Of a stretch of DNA of 64,000 nt, positions 44,323 to 52,570 are shown piece after piece (position 1 is the first letter of the stretch; each line of letters starts with the position of its first letter). The stretch comes from Flammeovirgaceae bacterium UBA2366 (lineage in GTDB: Bacteria; Bacteroidota; Bacteroidia; Cytophagales; Cyclobacteriaceae). The stretch is from positions 128,621-192,620 of the forward strand of contig DDTK01000001.1 of assembly GCA_002344065.1 (NCBI GenBank), written 5' to 3'. The position numbers and the translations under genes are program-made. The notes beneath the pieces were generated by a model. The model did not search any database. It saw nothing but the letters and a program-made list of their open reading frames with translations, and had not been told where the DNA came from.

Positions 44323-45942
44323 TCAGTTCTTAAGCGTTTGAAAGATATCCTTAATTATCACAACTTCATGAAGTGTAGCCTCTTTTCGTTGGCGGGGGAT
44401 TTCAAATACAGCCATGTTCTCAATCCCATCTTCATCAATTACGTAAACACCGTACTTACTGAAATAAGGGATGCTAAGTGAAAATTTACCGTCTGAATCA
44501 GAAGTAATCTCCTGAACAATAGCTTTACGAACCGTGTCTACTAACCGAATGCGGGCATTTTTCATAATGCGCATACTGGAGGAGTCACTCCATGAATGAT
44601 CCATTTGCTTAAGTATACCGGCTACCACAAATGGATAGGTTTGCATGTCCATGTCAAACTCAAACACATCATCATCCAGGCCGCCAGCCTTTCGGTTTGA
44701 ACTTAAAAATCCACGCAAACCGGACGGATCAGAGAAAGCAAAAGCAAAATCATCATGCGGTGAATTAAGGGGATGCCCCAGGTTTACCGGTTCATCGGTA
44801 AAGGAATCGGTTATGGTTGTTTTAAAAATATCTAACCCACCCAGACCCGCATGACCATTGGAAGAAAAATAAAACATACCGCTGTGCACATAAGGAGACA
44901 CTTCGTTCATCGGTGTATTGATGGATTCGCCCAGGTTGACCGGTGTAGCCCATTTACCGTCTACCCATTCTGATCGATAGAGATCCATTCCACCCTTTCC
45001 TCCACTTTTATCAGAAGCAAAATAAAGTGTTTTACCCTGGTCATCGACAAAAGGATCGGTGAATGAACAAGTTATCTCATTGTATGGAAATGCACCGGTT
45101 GATTGCCATTTTCCATCACGCAACTCGGCAAAAAATAAACCTAACATTCTGATGCCTTGCGAATTTTTTGTTGGCAACGATGCGGTATAAACCATTTTTT
45201 TTCGATTGTCATACAGGGAAAATGAACCGACATTTCCATTAACCGGAACCGCACTGGCATAACTATTTGGGTTGCCATAAAGTTTACCCCAGCCCTCTTG
45301 TAAGGTATCGGGTTTTTCCATGGCCTGATAAAGTCTGAAGAAATTCTGTTGTGTAGAAGCATCAAGCTTTTTTACTGGCTTATTGGTTTCACGATTGGAG
45401 AGAAACAATACACCGCCATCAAACGACAGGGCGTTCCATTCAGAAGCTGGTGTATTGATGGATAAAAGGCGGGTAGCAAAGTGAATAGAATCTTCATACA
45501 GGTAGTGCATGTTGGATATGCGCCACAGTTTTTTTTGAATCCATTCGTTATCCGGCTCCATGTCCAAAATCTTTTGATAGTTCAATTCAGCCTGTTCATA
45601 ATTTTTTAAAGAAAGCTGGGCTTCCGCCAAATTTAAATAATCCACTCGTTCGAACTGGTCTCCGCGCGAATAAGCCCGTGCATAGGCATCTGCACATTGT
45701 TGATAATCCCTTAGCAGAAAATAACATCGCCCCATCATCAGGTAAGTGTTGCCTGTTCTTTTGGATCGCTCGTATAATTTCAAAGCCGGAACAATTTCTC
45801 CCTTTTCGAAATGTTCATTTGCCAGGGTGAGATCTGATTTAAATAGCTGAACAATGGACTGTTGCGCAAGTACATGATTAGATAGAAATAACTCAACCAA
45901 CAAAACCAATCCCAAAACAACAAGCACTTTCATTGCTCTCAT
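44323..45942 (-). CDS. TPR and PD40 beta-propeller protein of a T9SS type B cluster
   Basis: The 539-residue protein has a signal peptide (about 1-26). TPR repeats lie at about 30-160 ('ALKLYERSKRTGNTYLMMGRCYFLLRDYQQCADAYARAY', 'NYEQAELNYQKILDMEPDN'). PD40/WD40-like blades follow ('GKTLYFASDKSGGKGGMDLYRSEW', 'MFYFSSNGHAGLGGLDIFK'), then a carboxypeptidase-regulatory-like domain. It resembles PorE/OmpA-associated proteins but lacks a C-terminal OmpA domain. It overlaps the upstream porP/sprF gene by four bases. Confidence 0.85.
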   Translation of the reverse strand: MRAMKVLVVLGLVLLVELFLSNHVLAQQSIVQLFKSDLTLANEHFEKGEIVPALKLYERSKRTGNTYLMMGRCYFLLRDYQQCADAYARAYSRGDQFERVDYLNLAEAQLSLKNYEQAELNYQKILDMEPDNEWIQKKLWRISNMHYLYEDSIHFATRLLSINTPASEWNALSFDGGVLFLSNRETNKPVKKLDASTQQNFFRLYQAMEKPDTLQEGWGKLYGNPNSYASAVPVNGNVGSFSLYDNRKKMVYTASLPTKNSQGIRMLGLFFAELRDGKWQSTGAFPYNEITCSFTDPFVDDQGKTLYFASDKSGGKGGMDLYRSEWVDGKWATPVNLGESINTPMNEVSPYVHSGMFYFSSNGHAGLGGLDIFKTTITDSFTDEPVNLGHPLNSPHDDFAFAFSDPSGLRGFLSSNRKAGGLDDDVFEFDMDMQTYPFVVAGILKQMDHSWSDSSSMRIMKNARIRLVDTVRKAIVQEITSDSDGKFSLSIPYFSKYGVYVIDEDGIENMAVFEIPRQRKEATLHEVVIIKDIFQTLKN

Positions 45943-46865
45943 AGTCGTGGAGATTTAATGCCCGACCGCTCATACCGAAACAGGTATTGGACCATCAATT
46001 CATGCGAACCGTTATTTAATTGTGTAAGCGAACCCATCGGATAATCATAGGCATACCCAAATTGCAATTGGGGCACTACACGAACCTTCATCAGATAACC
46101 CAAAGAAGCATCTAACCTGTACGATACACCTGCGATAAGAATATCCTTGTAAATAAAGGTCATGGCCGCATCCGCGGAAAGCGGTAAATCATTGGCGTAC
46201 TTTAACAAAAATGCTGGTTCAAATTCCCAGGCGGGGCTAACCGTAAACCGGTACTTTAAAAAAGAAAACAAATTGATGTTTTTAAGGTCTATCGATTCGG
46301 TTTCATTTAACGATGTTGTTTTTGGTAATAACTCCGGAGCAGATATACCCCAATGAAATCTCTTGCTACGAAAATACACCCCTGCACCCACTTCAAAGAA
46401 AAGCTCATTGATAATTACATTATTCAATTTCGGATCAGGGACCCCAATTGATCCATAATCCGATCGGATATGAAACGCGCCTGCTTGCAAGCCAAACGAA
46501 AGAAAGGAATTGCTGGCCACTTTCAGGTGGTATGCGTAACTCCCTTGTACAGTCAGATTTCTATGAATACCGATCTCATCATTCACTACCAGTAATCCTA
46601 ACCCAACTTTTCTTTTTGCAGTAAGCGTGTGAAGAGAGAGCGTTTGAGTTTTTGGCGCTCCTTCCAGTCCGCTCCACTGGCGTCTGTCGATAACCATAGC
46701 GCTCAAGGCTTCATCAACACCGGCATAGGCCGGATTGATAACAAGCCCGCTAAACATATACTGTGTATAATGCGGATTTTGCTGAGCGTTGCTCCCCCAA
46801 ACACCGGCAAGCATCATGTAAACAATGATTAATGACTTTTTCAATATTTTACACAAGATGCTCAT
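45939..46865 (-). CDS. PorP/SprF family type IX secretion protein
   Basis: The 308-residue outer-membrane barrel of the PorP/SprF family has a signal peptide (about 10-27) and then 'QQNPHYTQYMFSGLVINPAYAGVDEALSAMVIDRRQWSGLEGAPKTQTLS', the family hallmark. SprF-type proteins help secretion or anchoring of type B sorting-domain cargo, and such a cargo is encoded immediately upstream with a four-base ATGA overlap. It is therefore likely dedicated to the HYR protein. Confidence 0.93.
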   Translation of the reverse strand: MSILCKILKKSLIIVYMMLAGVWGSNAQQNPHYTQYMFSGLVINPAYAGVDEALSAMVIDRRQWSGLEGAPKTQTLSLHTLTAKRKVGLGLLVVNDEIGIHRNLTVQGSYAYHLKVASNSFLSFGLQAGAFHIRSDYGSIGVPDPKLNNVIINELFFEVGAGVYFRSKRFHWGISAPELLPKTTSLNETESIDLKNINLFSFLKYRFTVSPAWEFEPAFLLKYANDLPLSADAAMTFIYKDILIAGVSYRLDASLGYLMKVRVVPQLQFGYAYDYPMGSLTQLNNGSHELMVQYLFRYERSGIKSPRL

Positions 46866-48553
46866 TGTACCAGTTCAACAAATCCTTCCCATCTAAACTT
46901 TTCATTACCGGTGGTTGCTTCTATAATATAAAAGTAGGTGCCCGTAGGAACCAATGAATTACTTTTATTCTGTCCGGCCCACACTACCGACTCATTATTA
47001 TAGCCAGTAGCCTGATAGATAACGCTCCCCCACCGATCGAATACCGTTACTGAATTAGAGGATGCCCGCTGCAAATTTCTTATCTCCCAGGTGTCATTAA
47101 CTCCATCACCATTGGGCGTTATCAATTTAGGAATCTCAACTTCGAAAGAGCCTGGTTGTACGGTAACTATAAAGGAACATCGCGTTGAGTTGCCTAATCC
47201 ATCGGAAGCTGTATAAACAACTTCTGTAGTACCCACACCAAAACTACTTCCCGGCTCATGCGATTGTTCAACGGTAAGCGTGCCACACACAATGGCAAAA
47301 ACAGGCTCATCCCACGTTACAATCGCTTCTCCATTTATTTCCGCAGTGGCGGTTATGTTCTCCGGACAACCCGTTAGTTGTGGTGGCTGATTGAAGGTAA
47401 CTACAACATTAAACTGACATACGGTTTCGTTTCCACGGGCATCGCGGGCTGTGTAGGTAACTACCGTTGTACCAATCTGAAATTCAGTGCCGGGATTTCG
47501 ATTACTTGTAAAACTTGTTACTCCACAATTATCTGAAGCCGTAGGTGGAGTCCAGTTTACGGTTGCGGTACAATTAGTATTAGCTGGGATTGTAATGGAT
47601 GCAGGACAGTTGGTAATTACCGGAGGTGTTACATCTTCCACCACCACAGTAAAATTACGGGTAGCAACATTGCCCGATCCATCCGTTGCGGTATAGGTAA
47701 CTACCGTTGAACCGACATTAAATTCCTGACCGGGAAAATGGCTGCTCACTAAACTTGAAACACTGCAATTATCAGAAGCGGTTGGAGGTGTCCATGTGGC
47801 AACAGCTTTGCAATTAGCGTTCGCAGAAAGGGTTATATTGTTTAATGTTCCGTTAATGACTGGTGGAATATTGTCGGTTAACGTTATAGTAAAAACACAG
47901 GTAGCTGAATTATTATAGATGTCTAATGCGGTATAGGTTACCGTGCTTGTTCCCAGCGTGAATGTGCTGCCTGGAAATACGGTGATATTTCCAGGTAATG
48001 TACTGGTAAAACTGGCCACTGCACAATTGTCAGAAACAGATGGAGGCGTCCAGGTTACGGATCGGGAACAACCTGAAACAAGGGGTAGTGTTATGTTTAC
48101 AGGACAATTGGTGATCACCGGAGGAATTAAATCCGTGGTGCCCGGTGCACAGCAAAGCGCTCCACCATTTAAACTGGTTCCGGCAGTAACCGTAAATAAA
48201 CCATAAACACTTTTCACAAACGTTCCTCCAGAGCAAGCCGTTTGTATGGTGGTGTGAAGAAACCCGTTGATGTAAATGGAAATAGTTGAACCTGTAAATT
48301 TGTCGTTGGGATTTGTGCCCGTAAAGGAAAATACCTGTCCTGAAAACAGAATATCATTAAAAACTTCTGTGGCTCCATCCGTAACACGTATAGTTGAGCC
48401 GGATGCCCCGGTATACCGAAGCGATAAACTTTTAAGGCCGCCTACACATGCCCCGCAACTGGCCACCGGGGGGCAATCGCAACTTTGGCCAAACGCATAA
48501 GCATGCGCCAGCACAAGCAGGAAAACCATTACATAGTGAACCCTGACTCTCAT
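46862..48553 (-). CDS. HYR-repeat protein with T9SS type B sorting domain
   Basis: The 563-residue secreted protein has a signal peptide (about 1-22). An N-terminal Cys-rich part ('CDCPPVASCGACVGG') is followed by four HYR-like Ig domains, each starting 'PPVITNCP' or similar and carrying 'WTPP..SDNC' and 'VGTTVVTYTA'. The C-terminal type B (gliding-motility-associated) domain is 'LITPNGDGVNDTWEI' through 'GTYFYIIEATTGNEKFRWEGFVEL'. First gene of an operon with SprF-like and TPR/PD40 proteins. Probably a surface adhesin or structural protein. Confidence 0.93.
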   Translation of the reverse strand: MRVRVHYVMVFLLVLAHAYAFGQSCDCPPVASCGACVGGLKSLSLRYTGASGSTIRVTDGATEVFNDILFSGQVFSFTGTNPNDKFTGSTISIYINGFLHTTIQTACSGGTFVKSVYGLFTVTAGTSLNGGALCCAPGTTDLIPPVITNCPVNITLPLVSGCSRSVTWTPPSVSDNCAVASFTSTLPGNITVFPGSTFTLGTSTVTYTALDIYNNSATCVFTITLTDNIPPVINGTLNNITLSANANCKAVATWTPPTASDNCSVSSLVSSHFPGQEFNVGSTVVTYTATDGSGNVATRNFTVVVEDVTPPVITNCPASITIPANTNCTATVNWTPPTASDNCGVTSFTSNRNPGTEFQIGTTVVTYTARDARGNETVCQFNVVVTFNQPPQLTGCPENITATAEINGEAIVTWDEPVFAIVCGTLTVEQSHEPGSSFGVGTTEVVYTASDGLGNSTRCSFIVTVQPGSFEVEIPKLITPNGDGVNDTWEIRNLQRASSNSVTVFDRWGSVIYQATGYNNESVVWAGQNKSNSLVPTGTYFYIIEATTGNEKFRWEGFVELVQ

Positions 48554-48816
48554 TACTGTTAAGGGTAGGTAAAAAACTACTCCGTTTAAAAAATCTATTG
48601 TTTTACCTCAATCCAGCGAAAAAAATAAGTGAGAGGCGCCAGTATTAAGGTATATGATTATTTTCAAAAAACATTTAGCGTGAAAGTTCACAAATTTCCG
48701 GGTAAAAGAAAAGGAATATCCAAATAACAAGGAATACGAATTGGCCTGTTGGGGGCAGAATCTCTTAAAAGGACCCTTATGTAACCAAAATCACCCAAGG
48801 TTATTATGAACATTTA

Positions 48817-48824
48817 TAGCTTTG
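48817..48824 (+). promoter_or_regulatory. Candidate -7 element (TAGCTTTG) for the redox cluster
   Basis: TAGCTTTG fits TAnnTTTG exactly and lies 26 bases before the DUF6132 gene. No TTG at -33 is found. The remaining 48554-48816 gap shows no gene or strong hairpin. Confidence 0.35.
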
Positions 48825-48850
48825 AGATTAATTAAACGTTATCCTTCCAA

Positions 48851-49069
48851 ATGAAAATAGTTATCCTGAAGTGGTCCATTGGTATCGCCCTGGGGGCGGC
48901 AGCCGGTTTTTTATACTGGTACTACATAGGTTGTACCAGCGGAAGTTGCGCCATAACTTCTTCACCTGTTAACAGCACCTTATATGGCGGACTTATGGGT
49001 GGGCTATTATTGAATATATTCGAATCTAAAAAACAATCCGATGAAACCGGAAAAGCACCTGATCAGTAA
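48851..49069 (+). CDS. DUF6132 family small membrane protein
   Basis: The 72-residue protein has a hydrophobic segment (about 7-27), then 'GCTSGSCAITSSPVNSTLYGGLMGGLLLN', which fits the DUF6132 pattern with a conserved Cys-x4-Cys. The cysteine pair next to the membrane and the rhodanese two genes on suggest a role with sulfur or redox carriers. No activity is known. The next gene starts inside its end (29-base overlap). Confidence 0.8.
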   Translation: MKIVILKWSIGIALGAAAGFLYWYYIGCTSGSCAITSSPVNSTLYGGLMGGLLLNIFESKKQSDETGKAPDQ

Positions 49070-49247
49070 AGACGATCCGGCATACGAGGCCATTGGCAAC
49101 TACATCCACAGTAAAGACAGTGTGGTGGGTATTGATGCACGGCATACACATATCATTATCATCAATAAGCTGCTTGAACTGGAGGATAAAATTAACACTA
49201 TCGAAAAGAAGCTGACTAAAAAAAAGAAATCCAAATCAAAGAAATGA
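49041..49247 (+). CDS. Conserved small protein of unknown function (68 aa)
   Basis: The product begins MKPEKHLISKDDPAYEAIGNYIHSK, has a central 'VVGIDARHTHIIIINKLLELE' and a coiled helix 'DKINTIEKKLTKKKK' with a very basic tail. It overlaps its neighbours on both sides (29 bases at the start, four at the end), which argues for a real, co-translated gene. No family is recognised. Confidence 0.65.
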   Translation: MKPEKHLISKDDPAYEAIGNYIHSKDSVVGIDARHTHIIIINKLLELEDKINTIEKKLTKKKKSKSKK

Positions 49248-49828
49248 AGAGCACTTTATGTTATAGTGCGCTCTTTTTATTCGTTATTATACTTGTTGTA
49301 TCCTGTAACCAACCCAAGCAGGAAAATCATTCTACAGAGTCAATCCCTGATTCAGTTATTATTAAAAAAGGAGACCAACTTGTTTCACTAACCTTCGATA
49401 CGTTACGCAATTCCCTGCTGACCGCTATTGGTGAACAGGGCTTTGCATATGCTATTCAGTTCTGTAACGAGAAAGCGTATCCGCTTACGGCAAGCCATGC
49501 CACCCCGGATATTATAATAAGAAGAACTTCTCTGCAGTATCGAAATCCATTAAACCAACCCGATAGTCTGGAGCATACTGTATTTGAAGAATTCAAATCT
49601 GGTAGCCCACGTACCAAACTCATCCGAACCACTGGTGAAGTGCATTATATTAAACCGATTATAATGCAGGCCATGTGTTTAAATTGTCACGGCTCACCTG
49701 ATCTGGACATTAAGCCGGAAACAATGGCTGCAATTCAACGCAATTATCCACAGGATAAAGCCATTGGCTATGCCGAAGGCGAACTGCGAGGCATTTGGCA
49801 CATCATCTTCCGTTCCGAGCCTGACTAA
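49244..49828 (+). CDS. DUF3365-type heme lipoprotein
   Basis: The 194-residue lipoprotein (lipobox VVSC, Cys21) has a helix-rich sensor-like body and the c-type heme motif 'CLNCHGS' (C145, C148, H149). The surrounding 'YIKPIIMQAMCLNCHGSPDLDIKPETMAAIQRNYPQDKAIGYAEGELRGIW' is the DUF3365/Tll0287-like signature. It probably binds heme c in the periplasm and may sense redox state or bind a ligand. It starts inside the end of the 68-residue gene (ATGA). Confidence 0.85.
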   Translation: MKSTLCYSALFLFVIILVVSCNQPKQENHSTESIPDSVIIKKGDQLVSLTFDTLRNSLLTAIGEQGFAYAIQFCNEKAYPLTASHATPDIIIRRTSLQYRNPLNQPDSLEHTVFEEFKSGSPRTKLIRTTGEVHYIKPIIMQAMCLNCHGSPDLDIKPETMAAIQRNYPQDKAIGYAEGELRGIWHIIFRSEPD

Positions 49829-49945
49829 CTGCCTCGATACAATTTTTTCCTACGTAACAAAAGTAACGGATCAGAAAGAGAACTCTGCTGATCTTTGCAT
49901 CATGTTTAACCCGAACCATTGTAACAATAAATTTAGAATAAATAT

Positions 49946-50272
49946 ATGTTTGGATTATTTGGATTAGGAACCAAAAACTACGAAGAACTTCGTGGTGCAG
50001 AGTTTAAAGCAAAATACAAAGCTACACCAGGTGCCGTGCTGATTGATGTGCGTACACAAGGTGAATTCCGTTCAGGGAGTATTTCCGGTGCACGGAACAT
50101 CGATATTATGTCGGCCAATTTTGCTCAACAAATTTCAACGCTCGACAAGAACAAAGAATACTTTCTGTTTTGCCGCAGCGGCAACCGCAGCGGTCAGGCC
50201 TGTAACATGATGGCCAAGCAAGGATTTAAGGTACACAACCTGGCGGGTGGCGTTAGCGACTGGCCAGCATAA
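49946..50272 (+). CDS. Rhodanese-like protein
   Basis: This single rhodanese domain of 108 residues has active-site loop 'FCRSGNRSGQ' (C76) and CH2A/CH2B segments 'LIDVRTQGEFRSGSISGARN' and 'GGVSDWPA'. It should transfer sulfane sulfur to a thiol acceptor. There is no signal peptide, so it is cytoplasmic. It is the last gene of the small redox cluster and is followed by a strong terminator. Confidence 0.93.
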   Translation: MFGLFGLGTKNYEELRGAEFKAKYKATPGAVLIDVRTQGEFRSGSISGARNIDIMSANFAQQISTLDKNKEYFLFCRSGNRSGQACNMMAKQGFKVHNLAGGVSDWPA

Positions 50273-50292
50273 TGTGGGGTTTGGTTTGAGTG

Positions 50293-50330
50293 AAAGCCGC
50301 CACCGGAAACGGGGCGGCTTTTTGTTTTTT
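50293..50330 (+). terminator. Terminator after the rhodanese gene
   Basis: The stem AAAGCCGCC (50293-50301)/GGCGGCTTT (50313-50321) is followed by TTTGTTTTTT. Confidence 0.85.
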
Positions 50331-50405
50331 AGTAACTTGCTATTCTAGTCGATCTACTCCAATTACTTGAGCAAGATTTACACTCATCATCAGTCATCTT
50401 ACTTG

Positions 50406-52547
50406 CTAATTGCCCTTTAAAATAGTCATCACCTTATGCAGAATAACTTTTGCAGCGTGTGGTATTTTAGTTCCAGGGCCAAAGATGGCAGCCACTCCTT
50501 TTTCATAGAGAAAATCATAATCTTTCTTCGGAATTACACCACCCGCAATAACCAGTATATCTTCCCGCTTTAACCGCTTAAGTTCATCAATCAACTTTGG
50601 TATCAATGTTTTATGACCAGCCGCCAGGGATGATGCCCCTACAATATGTACATCATTCTCAACCGCCTGACGAGCAACTTCTTCCGGAGTTTGAAATAGT
50701 GGTCCGATATCAACATCAAAACCCATATCAGCAAACGAGGTAGCAATTACTTTGGCGCCCCGATCATGGCCATCCTGACCCATTTTGGCTACGAGTATTC
50801 GCGGGCGTCTTCCATCCAGTTTGGCAAATTCGTCTGTGAGTTCCTGTACTTCTTTAAACTCAGCATCTTCTCCTCGTTGTTGAGAATAAATTCCAGAAAT
50901 GGTTCGAATGGTTGCTTTGTGTCTTCCGAAATGTTTTTCCATAGCATCCGATATTTCACCCAAAGATGCACGTTTCCGGGCGGCATCTATTGCCAACGCC
51001 AACAAATTTCCTTCGCCTGTCCTTGCGCATTCAGTCAGCGCATTTAACGAAGCTTCTACAGTTCCCTGATCTCGTTCACTTCGTAACTTTTTTAATCGCT
51101 CTACCTGCGCGTGAAGCACGGCAGTATTATCCACTTCCAGCGTTTCAATGTCAGAAGGTTCTCCGCTAACATACTTATTAACGCCTACCAACACATCTCT
51201 TCCTGAGTCAATGCGTGCCTGTTTGCGTGCAGCAGCTTCTTCGATTCGCATTTTTGGAATACCTGTTTCAATAGCTTTTACCATTCCTCCTAAGGATTCA
51301 ATTTCCTCCATATGCTTCCATGCTTTCTCGGCTAGCGCTTTGGTCAGGTACTCCACATAATTCGATCCTGCAAAAGGATCAACAACACGAGTCATGTTGG
51401 TTTCATCCTGAATGTACAATTGTGTGTTTCTTGCAATTCTTGCCGAAAAATCACTGGGTAAAGCAATTGCTTCATCCAACGCATTGGTATGCAATGATTG
51501 CGTATGACCACAGGCCGCAGCCAGGGCTTCAATACAGGTACGGGCAACGTTGTTGAAGGGATCCTGTTCACTCAAGCTCCAGCCCGAAGTCTGACTATGC
51601 GTGCGTAAGGCCATCGACTTGGGATCTTTCGGATTAAATCCTTTCACAATCTTTGACCACAATAAACGACCTGCGCGCAGTTTAGCTATCTCCATATAAT
51701 AATTCATGCCGATAGCCCAGAAAAAGGATAACCGTGGTGCAAATTCATCAATGGAAAGACCTGCTTCAATACCGGTTCGGATATAGGCCAATCCATTGGC
51801 CAGCGTATAAGCCAACTCAATATCTGCCGTTGCACCGGCCTCCTGCATGTGATAACCCGAAATAGAAATAGAATTAAACTTCGGCATGTACTGGCTGGTG
51901 AATCGAAAAATATCACCGATGATACGCATAGAGGGCGCAGGTGGATAGATGTATGTATTGCGCACCATGAACTCCTTTAGAATATCATTTTGAATGGTGC
52001 CACTAAGCTTCTCCATTGAAACACCTTGTTCCTCGGCTGCTACGATATAAAAAGCCAGAATGGGAATAACCGCACCGTTCATAGTCATTGAAACTGACAT
52101 CTTATCCAGCGGAATCTGATCGAACAGAATTTTCATATCCAGTATAGAGTCAATCGCAACACCTGCCTTTCCAACATCGCCCACTACCCGCGGATGATCT
52201 GAATCGTAACCGCGGTGTGTTGCTAAATCAAAAGCTACCGACAAACCCATCTGTCCTGCTGCCAGGTTTCTGCGATAGAAGGCATTGGATTCTTCGGCTG
52301 TTGAATACCCGGCATACTGACGGATCGTCCACGGACGCGTTACGTACATCGTAGAATAAGGACCTCGTAAAAAAGGAGGTAGCCCGGCAGCGTAGCGCAA
52401 ATGTTCTGCTTCTGTTAAATCCGTCAGATCATACCTGCCTTTTACTGGTATGCCCTCGGCCGTGAGATTAGATTCTGATCCAGTGCTTTTAGCACGTTCA
52501 ATCAAAGGAAGTTTAGTTATATCAAGTGATGAAAAATCAGGCCTCAT
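50406..52547 (-). CDS. mutB: Methylmalonyl-CoA mutase, large (B12-binding) subunit
   Basis: The 713-residue adenosylcobalamin enzyme converts succinyl-CoA and methylmalonyl-CoA. The N-terminal TIM barrel has 'GPYSTMYVTRPWTIRQYAGYSTAEESN'. The C-terminal cobalamin domain has the base-off motif DGHDRG with H594. It forms a heterodimer with the small subunit, which ends 23 bases upstream of its start. The epimerase is two genes upstream. Together they link propionate or odd-chain metabolism to the TCA cycle. Confidence 0.97.
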   Translation of the reverse strand: MRPDFSSLDITKLPLIERAKSTGSESNLTAEGIPVKGRYDLTDLTEAEHLRYAAGLPPFLRGPYSTMYVTRPWTIRQYAGYSTAEESNAFYRRNLAAGQMGLSVAFDLATHRGYDSDHPRVVGDVGKAGVAIDSILDMKILFDQIPLDKMSVSMTMNGAVIPILAFYIVAAEEQGVSMEKLSGTIQNDILKEFMVRNTYIYPPAPSMRIIGDIFRFTSQYMPKFNSISISGYHMQEAGATADIELAYTLANGLAYIRTGIEAGLSIDEFAPRLSFFWAIGMNYYMEIAKLRAGRLLWSKIVKGFNPKDPKSMALRTHSQTSGWSLSEQDPFNNVARTCIEALAAACGHTQSLHTNALDEAIALPSDFSARIARNTQLYIQDETNMTRVVDPFAGSNYVEYLTKALAEKAWKHMEEIESLGGMVKAIETGIPKMRIEEAAARKQARIDSGRDVLVGVNKYVSGEPSDIETLEVDNTAVLHAQVERLKKLRSERDQGTVEASLNALTECARTGEGNLLALAIDAARKRASLGEISDAMEKHFGRHKATIRTISGIYSQQRGEDAEFKEVQELTDEFAKLDGRRPRILVAKMGQDGHDRGAKVIATSFADMGFDVDIGPLFQTPEEVARQAVENDVHIVGASSLAAGHKTLIPKLIDELKRLKREDILVIAGGVIPKKDYDFLYEKGVAAIFGPGTKIPHAAKVILHKVMTILKGN

Positions 52548-52570
52548 AATGCATCTTTTAAAACTAATTG

